Shown piece after piece: positions 56,501-64,000 of a stretch of DNA of 64,000 nt. Origin of the DNA: Bin80 sp965215475 (GTDB lineage: Bacteria > Bacteroidota > Rhodothermia > Rhodothermales > Bin80); NCBI GenBank assembly GCA_965215475.1, contig OZ244061.1:3410001-3474000 (forward strand). The letters run 5' to 3'. The translations under genes and the position numbers were made by a program. The notes beneath the pieces were generated by a model. It was not told the origin of the DNA. It did not search any database and saw only the letters and a list, made by a program, of their open reading frames with translations. Positions within the stretch are counted from its first letter, which is position 1. Every line of letters begins with the position of its first letter.

Positions 56501-56523
56501 TAATTTTGGTGAAACCAAAATTA
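56501..56523 (-). promoter_or_regulatory. Perfect 10-bp hairpin between IS end and transposase start
   Basis: TAATTTTGGT pairs with ACCAAAATTA around a GAA loop. Copy 1 has the same hairpin at about 46827-46851 with an extra G-C pair. It sits just before the transposase ATG and may block read-through transcription or ribosome access, as hairpins do in some other insertion sequences. Confidence 0.6.
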
Positions 56524-56552
56524 ATCAATTCCATACAAATGGTGATAGAACC

Positions 56553-56560
56553 TCATAAAC
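56553..56560. repeat. Target site duplication, right copy (TCATAAAC)
   Basis: This is the second copy of the 8-bp duplication. The bases that follow, up to 56599, are what remains of the original upstream region of the LRR gene, before the Mutator-type element begins. Confidence 0.95.
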
Positions 56561-56655
56561 ATGTTCAGCGTTGGAAATAAGTGACAAAAATAGGGTATCG
56601 GGGTTGTCCGAAAATTAGTTGATGTTCGGAATTCTTATCCGGTTAGAGATAGACT

Positions 56656-57961
56656 TCATACCCTCTTTATGTACAGATTCTGTTGAATCCACAGGGGGAT
56701 CTTGTGTTCATTTTGCCTGTGTTTGGGTGGATCCTCCATGGATGGCACCCACTCCAGAAGTGCTTTCTGCAGCGTTGGCAGATGACTGGATCCAGCAATG
56801 GGCTTGAAGTTTTGCTCGCTCTTGATGATGGACATGGCAATCCATCGGTGATACTGACTTGAGTTCACCCATCGCTTGAGGTTCGCTTCAAGATCGCTAT
56901 TGATGCTCTCAATGATATTGGTCGTCTGGAAACTTCTGCCCAGTTGCTCCACCACACCGAGTTTCTGAAGCGTCAGGGTCTCTTCCAAGCCTTCCCGCAG
57001 GCTATTGGCAGCCATGCCTTCCCCTTCTTTGTCCAGCGTATCACAGAGGGCATCCAACTTCTGCTTTGCTTCGTCATATTCTGTGGTCTTGTACGCATCA
57101 TTGAGTTTTGACTTGATCCGTTGTTTTGACGCCTGCCTCACTTTCCCGAGCACGTTCTCCCGTTTGTGCCAGGTACAGCTGAGCGTACTCCCCAAAGACA
57201 TCCTCTACCGCTTTACGAAGCCCTTTGGCTCCATCAATGCAGACCAGCAGTCCCTTCTCATAACGCAAGCCGCGTTCAATCAGATTCAGCAATACCCCCT
57301 CAACGTTCTCCGTCGTCGCCTCTACGAATCCCAGAACGCACTTCTGCCCCTCTTCGGTAATGCCCACACAGTGCAAGGTCTGGCGTTCACGCATATACTT
57401 GCCGTCAATCATGAGAGCCACATACGTTTCGGATCCGATCTGGCGCCGTTCACACGCTTCCAACTCCCGCGTACTTTGCTCAATAAATGCCTCACTGACC
57501 GATGATTTGAAGGGAGCAATGCCATTAATGAAGGCACTGACCACTTTGCGATAATTGCGCTGCGTGAGTCCATAGAAGACCTGATTGCTCAAATGCACTT
57601 GTTGCTTCGGTGGCAGTTTACGCAACTTCTGATAGCGTTGGAGAGGAACCTCTTTCTTGGTCACCCTATCGCGGACACGGGGGACTCGGATCGGTAGTCG
57701 TTCCCCTTGAATCTTGATGGAGCCTGGGTTGGACCCCCACCGTTGATAACGCCCCTCATGCACATCATCATGCTTTGCGTGGGCTCCACATAAATGCTTC
57801 ACTTCATTGTCAATTAACAGCAGTGCAAGGATCTCTTGGGCCATCGTGACATAATCATCCACTAACTTCCCTGCGCTGACATCATCTTGAAGCTCTTCTT
57901 CAAAGAGCTCCATAAAGCCGTTGTCTCGTTCGGGGAGACCTTCTCGGTACGTTATTTTCAT
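56656..57961 (-). pseudogene. Mutator/IS256-type transposase, interrupted by one frameshift
   Basis: The first part runs from ATG 57961 and has VALMIDGKYMRERQTLHCVG (first catalytic Asp) and LLVCIDGAKGLRKAVEDVFG (second Asp). Near 57180 the frame shifts; the second part then reads TWHKRENVLGKVRQ and TTNIIESINSDLEANLKRW with the catalytic Glu, and ends at 56656. All three DDE residues survive, split between two frames. The shift needs one base removed, or ribosomal frameshifting. If it is recoding the element may be active, otherwise it is dead. Confidence 0.85.
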
Positions 57962-58033
57962 CAAGGGGTCAATAAAAGGTTAAAAAAGTAACATTAAACG
58001 ACAGAACCTATGGGTTTTTGTCGTTCTTCCTGG

Positions 58034-59074
58034 TCAACGTCTGGGATACTTCATCATGGAGAAGGAAACAGAGACGTTTGCATGTCGAAAAAATACGAAG
58101 CATGAGCGAGTCGATACATCTGTGATTCCCGTTCCAGGAGCAACAGTGCAAGTTGTGCACGACGCGACTGGGGAGCAAGCCAATGGCGGATGCTGATTCA
58201 CATACTGCGCGGTATGGGTAACACAGGAGGTTGTGCGCAGACTGCGACTCAATTGCTCATACAGTCCGGTCTGGTGCAAGGTCAGACATAGATCCAGATC
58301 CTTGAATAGACGCTGAGACGCTGAACGATTCCATCGCAGGAGGCGGTCATGAATCTGTAAGAGTGCCTCCCGTGCCTGTTTGGCATCAGGAAGGGAGAAG
58401 GCACGGTTGATCTGCCCCCGCATCTGGGTTTGTTGCTCCTCGGTGAGAACACTTACGATCCGTTCACGCTTGTGCAGATGGCAATGCTGCAGGCGAATGT
58501 GCTCACCACCCAGGTCCATTAACACCTGATCGAGAGGGACGGTGACGGGGGTGATACAAAGCAGTCCATCGTCAAGCGATAATCCACGATGGAGAAACGA
58601 CGCAAACAGATGCTTTACGCGAGCGATATTCTGTGCGGAGGCCTGCTCAAATCCTAACATACGCCGATCTCCTTCCAAAGTAGAGCCTATGCACAGCAAA
58701 AAGGGTGCACCCCAGACGCGAAGTACATCCATCCACAACACGGCATAGGTCTCCTCGTCAAGACGGCGGTGATCAAAGACGTCCAATGCCTCCATACGAA
58801 CTTGATGGAGATCGGCCTCATCCCCATATTCGGGGAAACGGGGCGACGACAAAGGCAAAGGCGCTACCGATGTCTCTTCTTCTGGATCTGCATGACTGGG
58901 TTCTTGAGCAGATTCATTCGTAGTGTCAAGAACAGTGGGCACGCCCAGATCGTGTGTGAGGTGCTGGATCAAGTCACTGCATTGGCGTAACAGAGACACG
59001 CGCAACTGTTGACCAGAGACCCCAGCTTCTTCCAAGGTCTGCTGTAACTGTCCAAAATCTTCAGGTAATAGCAT
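58034..59074 (-). CDS. Catalytically dead paralogue of the Mutator-type transposase
   Basis: The 346-residue protein aligns with the transposase downstream: LCIGSTLEGDRRMLGFEQAS matches LHCVGITEEGQKCVLGFVEA, LHRGLSLDDGLLCIT matches IERGLRYEKGLLVCID, HCHLHKRERIVSVL matches TWHKRENVLGKV. The second catalytic Asp (IDG) is replaced by ITP and the region of the Glu is not kept. The last 70 residues look frameshifted: another frame gives HWLAPQSRRAQLALLLLERE, like the normal end of the family. It is the promoter-proximal gene, 72 bp before the transposase. A regulator or non-catalytic subunit role is possible; it could equally be a relic. Confidence 0.75.
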   Translation of the reverse strand: MLLPEDFGQLQQTLEEAGVSGQQLRVSLLRQCSDLIQHLTHDLGVPTVLDTTNESAQEPSHADPEEETSVAPLPLSSPRFPEYGDEADLHQVRMEALDVFDHRRLDEETYAVLWMDVLRVWGAPFLLCIGSTLEGDRRMLGFEQASAQNIARVKHLFASFLHRGLSLDDGLLCITPVTVPLDQVLMDLGGEHIRLQHCHLHKRERIVSVLTEEQQTQMRGQINRAFSLPDAKQAREALLQIHDRLLRWNRSASQRLFKDLDLCLTLHQTGLYEQLSRSLRTTSCVTHTAQYVNQHPPLACSPVASCTTCTVAPGTGITDVSTRSCFVFFRHANVSVSFSMMKYPRR

Positions 59075-59160
59075 GGGTTAATGTTCATAGGATGGATGGG
59101 AAAAGGAGACAATAGACGGCTCCCATAGTATGGAACATCAACTAATTTTCGGACAACCCC

Positions 59161-59528
59161 TGGGTATCTGACCGAATTGCATACGACCTCAATCATACAG
59201 GTTTTATGGAATGATCAGGTGCTCCCACTAACTCAGTTTCATTTGTTAAGTTAAGGTTTGCATAGTGATTTTCTACAAAGTGTCTGCTTCATGGATGTTC
59301 GGCAACTGGGAAGTACATTTTGACGTTGCAATCATGATCCTATTACAATGAATTTGAACCGAACGGGAGATAAAAATCTGCGAAAATACCCACAAAAATC
59401 GCTCAGAATAAACAGTTTTTGGACTTAGTGAGAATTGCTGTGGAATGATGACCATCAATTAATCTTGATGTGGATACATGAAAAGACTCCCGAACGAGGG
59501 ATGAAAAAAGGACTAGAAGGTTGTAGAT
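59161..59528. other. 368-bp stretch without gene
   Basis: This is the original right flank of the Mutator-type element. I see no gene, RNA or repeat in it apart from the putative target duplication at its left edge. Confidence 0.5.
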
Positions 59529-59671
59529 TCATCAGCAATTCCCACTAACCGCTTAGACTTCAGTAGGTTTAGTATTTCAGGTACACTTCGTGCAAATCTG
59601 ACATGTTTTGCTTGTTTTTGAGGATCCATTCCTGCATCCATCGGACGTTTTCTGATCCTTTTTTCTGTATG
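59529..59671. repeat. 140-bp dispersed repeat, copy 2
   Basis: This is the second copy of the block at 51874-52014. Its minus-strand frame is open slightly longer than in copy 1 and ends at a TAG near 59521. The copy abuts the decayed DDE element at about 59672. Confidence 0.85.
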
Positions 59672-59751
59672 TTCTGACAACTGGACACACCACGCCCAGC
59701 CCCTCCTACCATCAGGGGGGCACGTTCTCCTCCCACGACCCTGGTTTTCCG

Positions 59752-61029
59752 CTACGAGGAATCAATTTCTACAGTGACCCTGAATCCCCGGTAGAGAAAC
59801 TCCCAACTCTCTAAAACAACCTCCCGGAACAGGCTTCGTACTCGCTTCCTCAAGTACTTGAGTCGTCCCATACTCTCCAGTGCATCCTGAAAGAACACAT
59901 CAAAGGCTTGTTCCATTTGATCCGCTAAAAAGGCAAGCATCATCAGACAAGAAAACACCGTGGACATATGCTTCTATCCGTGTCCATCATTATGCTCAAA
60001 ATGATAGTCCTGATTCTTGAGGGCATGGATCGTTTCATGTTCAATGTTCCATCGGGACCGACCCGCTCGCATGATCGCCATGAGATTCGTCTCATCAAGG
60101 AGTAGATCGGTCACCCAAGAAAAGCGTAACGTTTTGGGCTTGGAATGCTTCTTGGTGCCCGGTCTGGTTTCATACACCTCTAAAACATGAACCCGAACCT
60201 CTGCATGGGATGCGTTGGCGTGGTTGTGAAACCGAAAACGATACCGAATTCCTTGCACCTCCATCACCACCTCTTGGGTCTCGTCACTGCAATCCATAAA
60301 GGTAAACAGGAACGTGTGATCTCCCGGCTTCGCTCCGATGATATATCGTAGATCATGCTCTGCTAAAAGCCGAAGATAAGGAGCGTTGGAAACGAGTCCA
60401 TCCTGGAGCACAACCGTCTTCAAATGGGGGTGTTCTCGCCATCCAAGAACCGCTTACATGCATTGCGTTCAGAATCGTTTTTTATAGATCCATCGTTTTT
60501 GACGATCGGCTCGGGCATCAGAGGAATTACGATTTTGGGGAACCAATGCAGCACAGAGCAGGTGATGAAAGTAGGTGATCGTTCCATTGCGATGATGCGT
60601 CTCACAGCACTGCGAGCAGTGGACCGACGTGGAGGAAAACATGCCGGTTCCGTCTATGGCAAGCAGTACGTGATTGTCGATAGACCGAACCCCCTCCAGA
60701 ATCTTCCCCCGTTGCAACTGGGCAAAGATGGTTTTGAGGGCACCACGCAAATCAAACGGATCCACTTCATCAAGACGCTTGCGCATCGCTGGGCACACGG
60801 TTCACCCCAAAGAGACGCTTCCTATTGGACAGGATCGAAGGGGGGTATTCCGAATCTTTTGATCAAAGTCAAGTAACGAGGAGCACTTCAAATGCGCAAA
60901 CCCCGACATCAGGGAATCCAAGAGCGTACATCCCCTTGAAGGTTTTGGATCTGCAATCAGTTCAAAACAGCTGCGGACCGTGTGAATCAAATGTTTCTTG
61001 TTGAACTGTTTACGTACCTTCCGTTTCAT
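59752..61029 (-). pseudogene. Decayed DDE (IS4-superfamily-like) transposase
   Basis: Successive minus-strand pieces belong to one protein: MKRKVRKQFNKKHLIHTV (start at 61029), LFGVNRVPSDAQ near 60815 in another frame, RKRLDEVDPFDLRGALK, HVLLAIDGTGMFSS with the first Asp, VIPLMPEPIVKNDGS, TVVLQDGLVSNAPYLRLL with the second Asp, and SRWNIEHETIHALKNQDYHF with the Glu. At least three frameshifts separate them. I cannot name the IS family with certainty, and I could not find matching terminal repeats. Confidence 0.75.
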
Positions 61030-61795
61030 AGGTCAGATAAAGGAGTCAAAAGAGGGAACCCGTCAAAACTCAAAGACACAAAAGAACCACAAAACCATCC
61101 ATGCACTTGGCGATACTCCGCAAAAAACCTTCCCTGAAATGCGTATGTTATCTGTATGGATGGGCCGAGCCGTAAAAGGGCCCAAAAAGGACTCATCTGG
61201 CGAAAATTTAGCAAAATAGTTTACGAAATCACTTCTGAGAATATGCGCCGTGGGGATACCAAGAAGGAAGTTTTTGACGTAGTGGGAATTGCTTTTGATT
61301 TTATAGACAGGGAGAATGTTCAACGAATCTTGTACTCGATGAAACTACAACGACGACTCTTCATCTTCGGCAGTTACAGGTTTTAATCAAAAGTGGGATT
61401 CAAATACATATGTTGATTTGCATCTCATTCAATCCATATCCAAATGTACAAACGTGTCCAGATTGGCGCAGATGCCTACTGGAAAATATAACCTCTTCAT
61501 TGAACAGTCATGTAAGATGCCTGGTAAGTACGTGAAGCTGCTGTTTGTGTTCTTTCAAACGTATTGGTACCGGTAAGAGATCGTGCGAGTAAAAGTCTAC
61601 GGATACGGTATCAAGCACGAGTGATATTCATGGTAAGCGATAGGTATGGAGATTTGACCAGTTAATTATGTCCTCGCGTCCATTAGACAGAGAAAAGTCT
61701 GGGGGCTGGCAAACTAGGTGTATAACTTTCCTATTACGTATATCTGAATGTACATTTGGGGCCTTACATATTGAAATAAAGTGATTTTTTTCTGA
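61030..61795. other. 766-bp stretch without a supported gene
   Basis: Small frames here have no recognisable family, no start signal and overlap on opposite strands, so I leave them out. The left part probably holds the lost end of the decayed DDE element. The right part should hold the promoter of the PfkB kinase gene. Confidence 0.45.
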
Positions 61796-62722
61796 ATGAG
61801 TGTTCTTGTAGTGGGTACGTTAGCGTTGGACGACATCGAAACTCCTTGGGAGAAGGCTGAGCGCATCCTTGGTGGGAGTAGTACTTATATTGCATTTGCG
61901 GCCAAAAAACTGGCGGATCCAATTGGAATTGTTGCGGTGGTAGGAAGAGATTTCCCCGAAGAGTTCAGACAGTTACTAGAATCAAGTAACCTGGATCTTA
62001 CCGGTTTACAAACCAGAGAGGATCACGATACGTTTGCGTGGGGAGGGAGCTACAGAGAGAATATGAATATCAGAGATACTCTGTTCACTCATCTGAATGT
62101 CTTGGCAGAATTCAATCCAATCATTCCAGAATCCTATATAGACAACAAAGTCTTATGCCTTGGGAATTTACCTCCTAAAATACAAAGTGATGTTTTAAGT
62201 CAAGTCAGTGAAAAGGGGTTTGTGGCATGTGATACCATGAATTACTGGATTCTTAATATGTGGGAAGAATTGCATGATGTTCTTTCACAGATTGATTGCC
62301 TTCTAATCAACGATGAGGAAGCTACCCAGATAACCGGTGAAATCAATCTCTACGCTGCCGGTCGCAAGGTATTGGAATTAGGTCCTAAAATATTAATCAT
62401 TAAAAAAGGCGAGCATGGAGCAATTCTCTTCGTCGAAGAGCAAGTTTTTATTGTACCTAGTTTTCCCCTAGAAGAAGTTCGAGATCCGACAGGTGCGGGA
62501 GATGCATTTTTAGGCGCATTTGGAGGTAGTCTAGCAAATGAGTCATTTATCGGGATAGAAGCACTCAAGCGAGCGGTTGTATATGGTTCCACTGTGGCTT
62601 CGTTTAGTGTAGAAAATATGGGGCCATATGAATTGGCAAAACTGAAAATTTCTGACATTGAAGAACGATCTAAATTGTTTCGGGGAATTACAGAATGGCC
62701 AACTTTGCACAGGCATGTTTAA
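61796..62722 (+). CDS. PfkB-family carbohydrate kinase
   Basis: The 308-residue protein starts MSVLVVGTLALDDIETPW and has the first PfkB signature region GGSSTYIAFAAKKL and the second signature VRDPTGAGDAFLGAFGGSLA with the catalytic Asp. Such kinases act on ribose, fructose phosphate, adenosine or similar substrates; the AWGGSYRENMNIRDTLFTHLN region is characteristic of a subgroup I cannot name. It stands alone between two non-coding stretches. Confidence 0.92.
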   Translation: MSVLVVGTLALDDIETPWEKAERILGGSSTYIAFAAKKLADPIGIVAVVGRDFPEEFRQLLESSNLDLTGLQTREDHDTFAWGGSYRENMNIRDTLFTHLNVLAEFNPIIPESYIDNKVLCLGNLPPKIQSDVLSQVSEKGFVACDTMNYWILNMWEELHDVLSQIDCLLINDEEATQITGEINLYAAGRKVLELGPKILIIKKGEHGAILFVEEQVFIVPSFPLEEVRDPTGAGDAFLGAFGGSLANESFIGIEALKRAVVYGSTVASFSVENMGPYELAKLKISDIEERSKLFRGITEWPTLHRHV

Positions 62723-62982
62723 TGTTTCGAGCTGGTATGCTCTGATTATTTAGGATATAGACGAAAGTGGGGAATTCATTCTCAGGTAGCCTCGGATTAT
62801 CAATGCTCAAAGGCAGAGAATCAGATCGTGAATTGATGATATGTCATGTTTTCGAAACTGGAAATCGAATTCATGAATTTTGGAATAATGTGCAGAACCT
62901 ATTCTGGAATGGAGAGAATAGCAGATGGAGCATATTCGACACTGATCTGAAAGAATGACTGGATCATCTGAGATGAGGATGG

Positions 62983-63351
62983 ATGCATAAAATTAGGCTT
63001 GTCAATGCAACTTTCTTTGCTCATCACGGGGTAACTCCCGAAGAGCGTCAGACGGGGGGGAAGTATGAGGTTGACGTTGAAGTGAAATTTGATTTTGAAG
63101 TAGCTGCCCAAAAAGATGATCTTGATGAGACGGTTTGCTATGAAATGATCTATCGCATTGCAGAACGTATCATTCAAGAGGAAAGGTATAAGTTGATAGA
63201 ACGGATTGCTTTGTACATCGGTAACGAAGTTGCCGAACTCTCTACACAAATCGAGTACGTTGACGTTTATGTACGTAAACGGAATCCTCCAATAGGGGGA
63301 GTGGTTGACTATACCGAGGTGGTGTACAGAACTGAGGCAGTTAAAACATGA
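62983..63351 (+). CDS. folB: Dihydroneopterin aldolase
   Basis: The 122-residue protein reads MHKIRLVNATFFAHHGVTPEERQTGGKYEVD, the family start with the substrate Glu in TPEER, and ends with the Lys-containing VYVRKRNPPIGGVVDYTEV. It makes 6-hydroxymethyl-dihydropterin in folate synthesis. It overlaps the convergent maf gene by eleven bases. Confidence 0.95.
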   Translation: MHKIRLVNATFFAHHGVTPEERQTGGKYEVDVEVKFDFEVAAQKDDLDETVCYEMIYRIAERIIQEERYKLIERIALYIGNEVAELSTQIEYVDVYVRKRNPPIGGVVDYTEVVYRTEAVKT

Positions 63352-63934
63352 CCAGATCGCTGAAATGATTCTTGAGCAATGTGTACAATCGTCGAAGCGG
63401 CAGACCGACTACGTTATAATAGTCTCCATCAATTCGATCAATAAATAAAGCCCCCAAATCATCTTGAATTCCGTAAGCTCCGGCTTTATCAAGAGGAGAA
63501 CCAGTTTTTACATAATTGGAAATTTCTGTTTCAGACAGTTGTCCAAAGGTAACCATGGTAGATTCCACTTCAGACATGACTCGATCAGATTCCCTGTGAA
63601 CTAATGCGATTCCAGTACACACTATGTGTGTGGAGCCATTTAATTGACGAAGCATGTCAGCGGCTTCGGAAGTATCTTGAGGTTTTCCAAAGATCCGTCC
63701 ACGTGAAACTACAAGGGTATCAGCCCCTAAAATCAATGCATTGGATTTTCTTGACGCGACTGAAGATGCTTTTTTGACTGCCAAATGTTCGACCAATTCC
63801 TCAGGCTTAAGATTCTCTGTAATGGTTTCGTCCACATCGGGGGAGATCGGAATAAAGGATATTCCAATCTGCCGAAGAAGCTTTCGTCTCCGTGGAGATT
63901 GGGAAGCTAAGATGAAGTCAGTATGAATCTGCAT
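63341..63934 (-). CDS. maf: Maf-family nucleoside triphosphate pyrophosphatase
   Basis: The 197-residue protein has the phosphate loop ILASQSPRRRKLL, the SPDVDETI region, ALILGADTLV with the catalytic Asp, GKPQDTSEAADML and the terminal KAGAYGIQDDLGALFIDRIDGDYYNVVGLP. Maf proteins hydrolyse non-canonical or excess nucleotides (dTTP/UTP or m7GTP) and influence division. Its 3' end overlaps folB by eleven bases, tail to tail. Confidence 0.95.
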   Translation of the reverse strand: MQIHTDFILASQSPRRRKLLRQIGISFIPISPDVDETITENLKPEELVEHLAVKKASSVASRKSNALILGADTLVVSRGRIFGKPQDTSEAADMLRQLNGSTHIVCTGIALVHRESDRVMSEVESTMVTFGQLSETEISNYVKTGSPLDKAGAYGIQDDLGALFIDRIDGDYYNVVGLPLRRLYTLLKNHFSDLVMF

Positions 63935-64000
63935 GAAATGGACTTAAATCGCAGGCTAGAACTTTTTTGCTTGCGTAAAATCAAAGGATAATATAATGTC

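Larger units (their letters stand above)
55270..56552 (-). mobile_element. Intact ISL3-type insertion sequence (1283 bp)
   Basis: Both ends begin GGTTCTATCAC and continue with partly similar bases (GAATCGTGTGG; CATTTGTATGG). The element is flanked by the perfect 8-bp duplication TCATAAAC, the length typical of ISL3, and carries one uninterrupted transposase gene. It should be active or recently active. Its left end also contains a strong hairpin (56501-56523). Confidence 0.95.
56600..59160 (-). mobile_element. Mutator/IS256-type element with two transposase-like genes (2561 bp)
   Basis: Terminal inverted repeats of about 28 bp are perfect: GGGGTTGTCCGAAAATTAGT and on at 56600, and its complement ending ACAACCCC at 59160. 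The 8-bp flanks AGGGTATC (56592-56599) and TGGGTATC (59161-59168) look like a target duplication with one difference. Inside, on the minus strand, are a dead transposase paralogue (58034-59074) and a frameshifted catalytic transposase (56656-57961). Ordinary IS256 elements are about 1.3 kb with one gene. Confidence 0.85.

Noticed and set aside
61156..61386. A 76-codon frame on the plus strand
   Set aside because: No family, no ribosome binding site, and it overlaps the degraded end of a DDE element.
62767..62958. A 63-codon frame between the PfkB gene and folB
   Set aside because: No recognisable domain and no good start; overlapped by an antisense frame. Left as intergenic.
1..64000. CRISPR array, rRNA genes, replication origin
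   Set aside because: I looked for regularly spaced repeats, rRNA motifs and DnaA-box clusters and saw none.

Overview
The window looks like a chromosomal segment of a Gram-negative, asporogenous member of the Bacteroidota/Rhodothermota side of the tree. The pointers are a SusC/SusD pair (9204-13923), two very large secreted proteins ending in a type IX secretion sorting tail with a YPNPF motif (FN3 protein at 1256-6460, LRR protein at 53145-55265), an HU-CCDC81-SPOR protein, an OstA-type LPS export cluster and the archaeal-type aspartate-semialdehyde dehydrogenase. The species cannot be named from the sequence alone; a Rhodothermia-like bacterium is my best inference.

Layout. 1-9 kb is accessory: the tail of a TnpB, a phase-variation-like FN3 adhesin gene, an AAA+ ATPase inside a 406-bp direct repeat, and transposase debris. 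9-22.5 kb holds SusC, SusD, a perfect terminator, a GWxTD protein divergent from an ASPIC/FG-GAP lipoprotein, then a compact run SRAP - M24 peptidase - glycosyltransferase - histidine-kinase-like ATPase. 23.3-28.1 kb is a three-gene AT-richer operon (HEPN-like protein, PHP/SMC-type TrlF ATPase, Schlafen AlbA_2 protein) that looks like a defence module. 28.3-31.1 kb is methionine synthesis (SAM-I riboswitch, metY, metX). A second, frameshifted AlbA_2 gene and an orphan exported coiled-coil protein follow.

35.4-46.2 kb is core genome: asd with a coupled 14-codon leader ORF, tRNA-Gly, lptC-lptA-like-lptB, a DAHP-synthase-like protein that has lost its metal ligands, prfA, rpsF-rpsR-rplI, dsbD and an exonuclease I. 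46.5-61 kb is an insertion-sequence graveyard: three copies of one ISL3-type element (one intact with an 8-bp target duplication that includes the start codon of the LRR gene), a 2.56-kb Mutator/IS256-type element carrying two related transposase-like genes of which one is catalytically dead, a decayed DDE element, and remnants of a DUF5916 gene and a type I restriction hsdR. Inside it sits an intact HU-SPOR / SIS / ROK kinase group on the minus strand. 61.8-64 kb returns to housekeeping (PfkB kinase, folB, maf).

The most interesting items are the candidate defence operon, the DAHP-synthase pseudoenzyme next to the LPS transporter genes, the two-gene Mutator element, the 9-C tract that splits the FN3 gene, and the leader ORF of asd.
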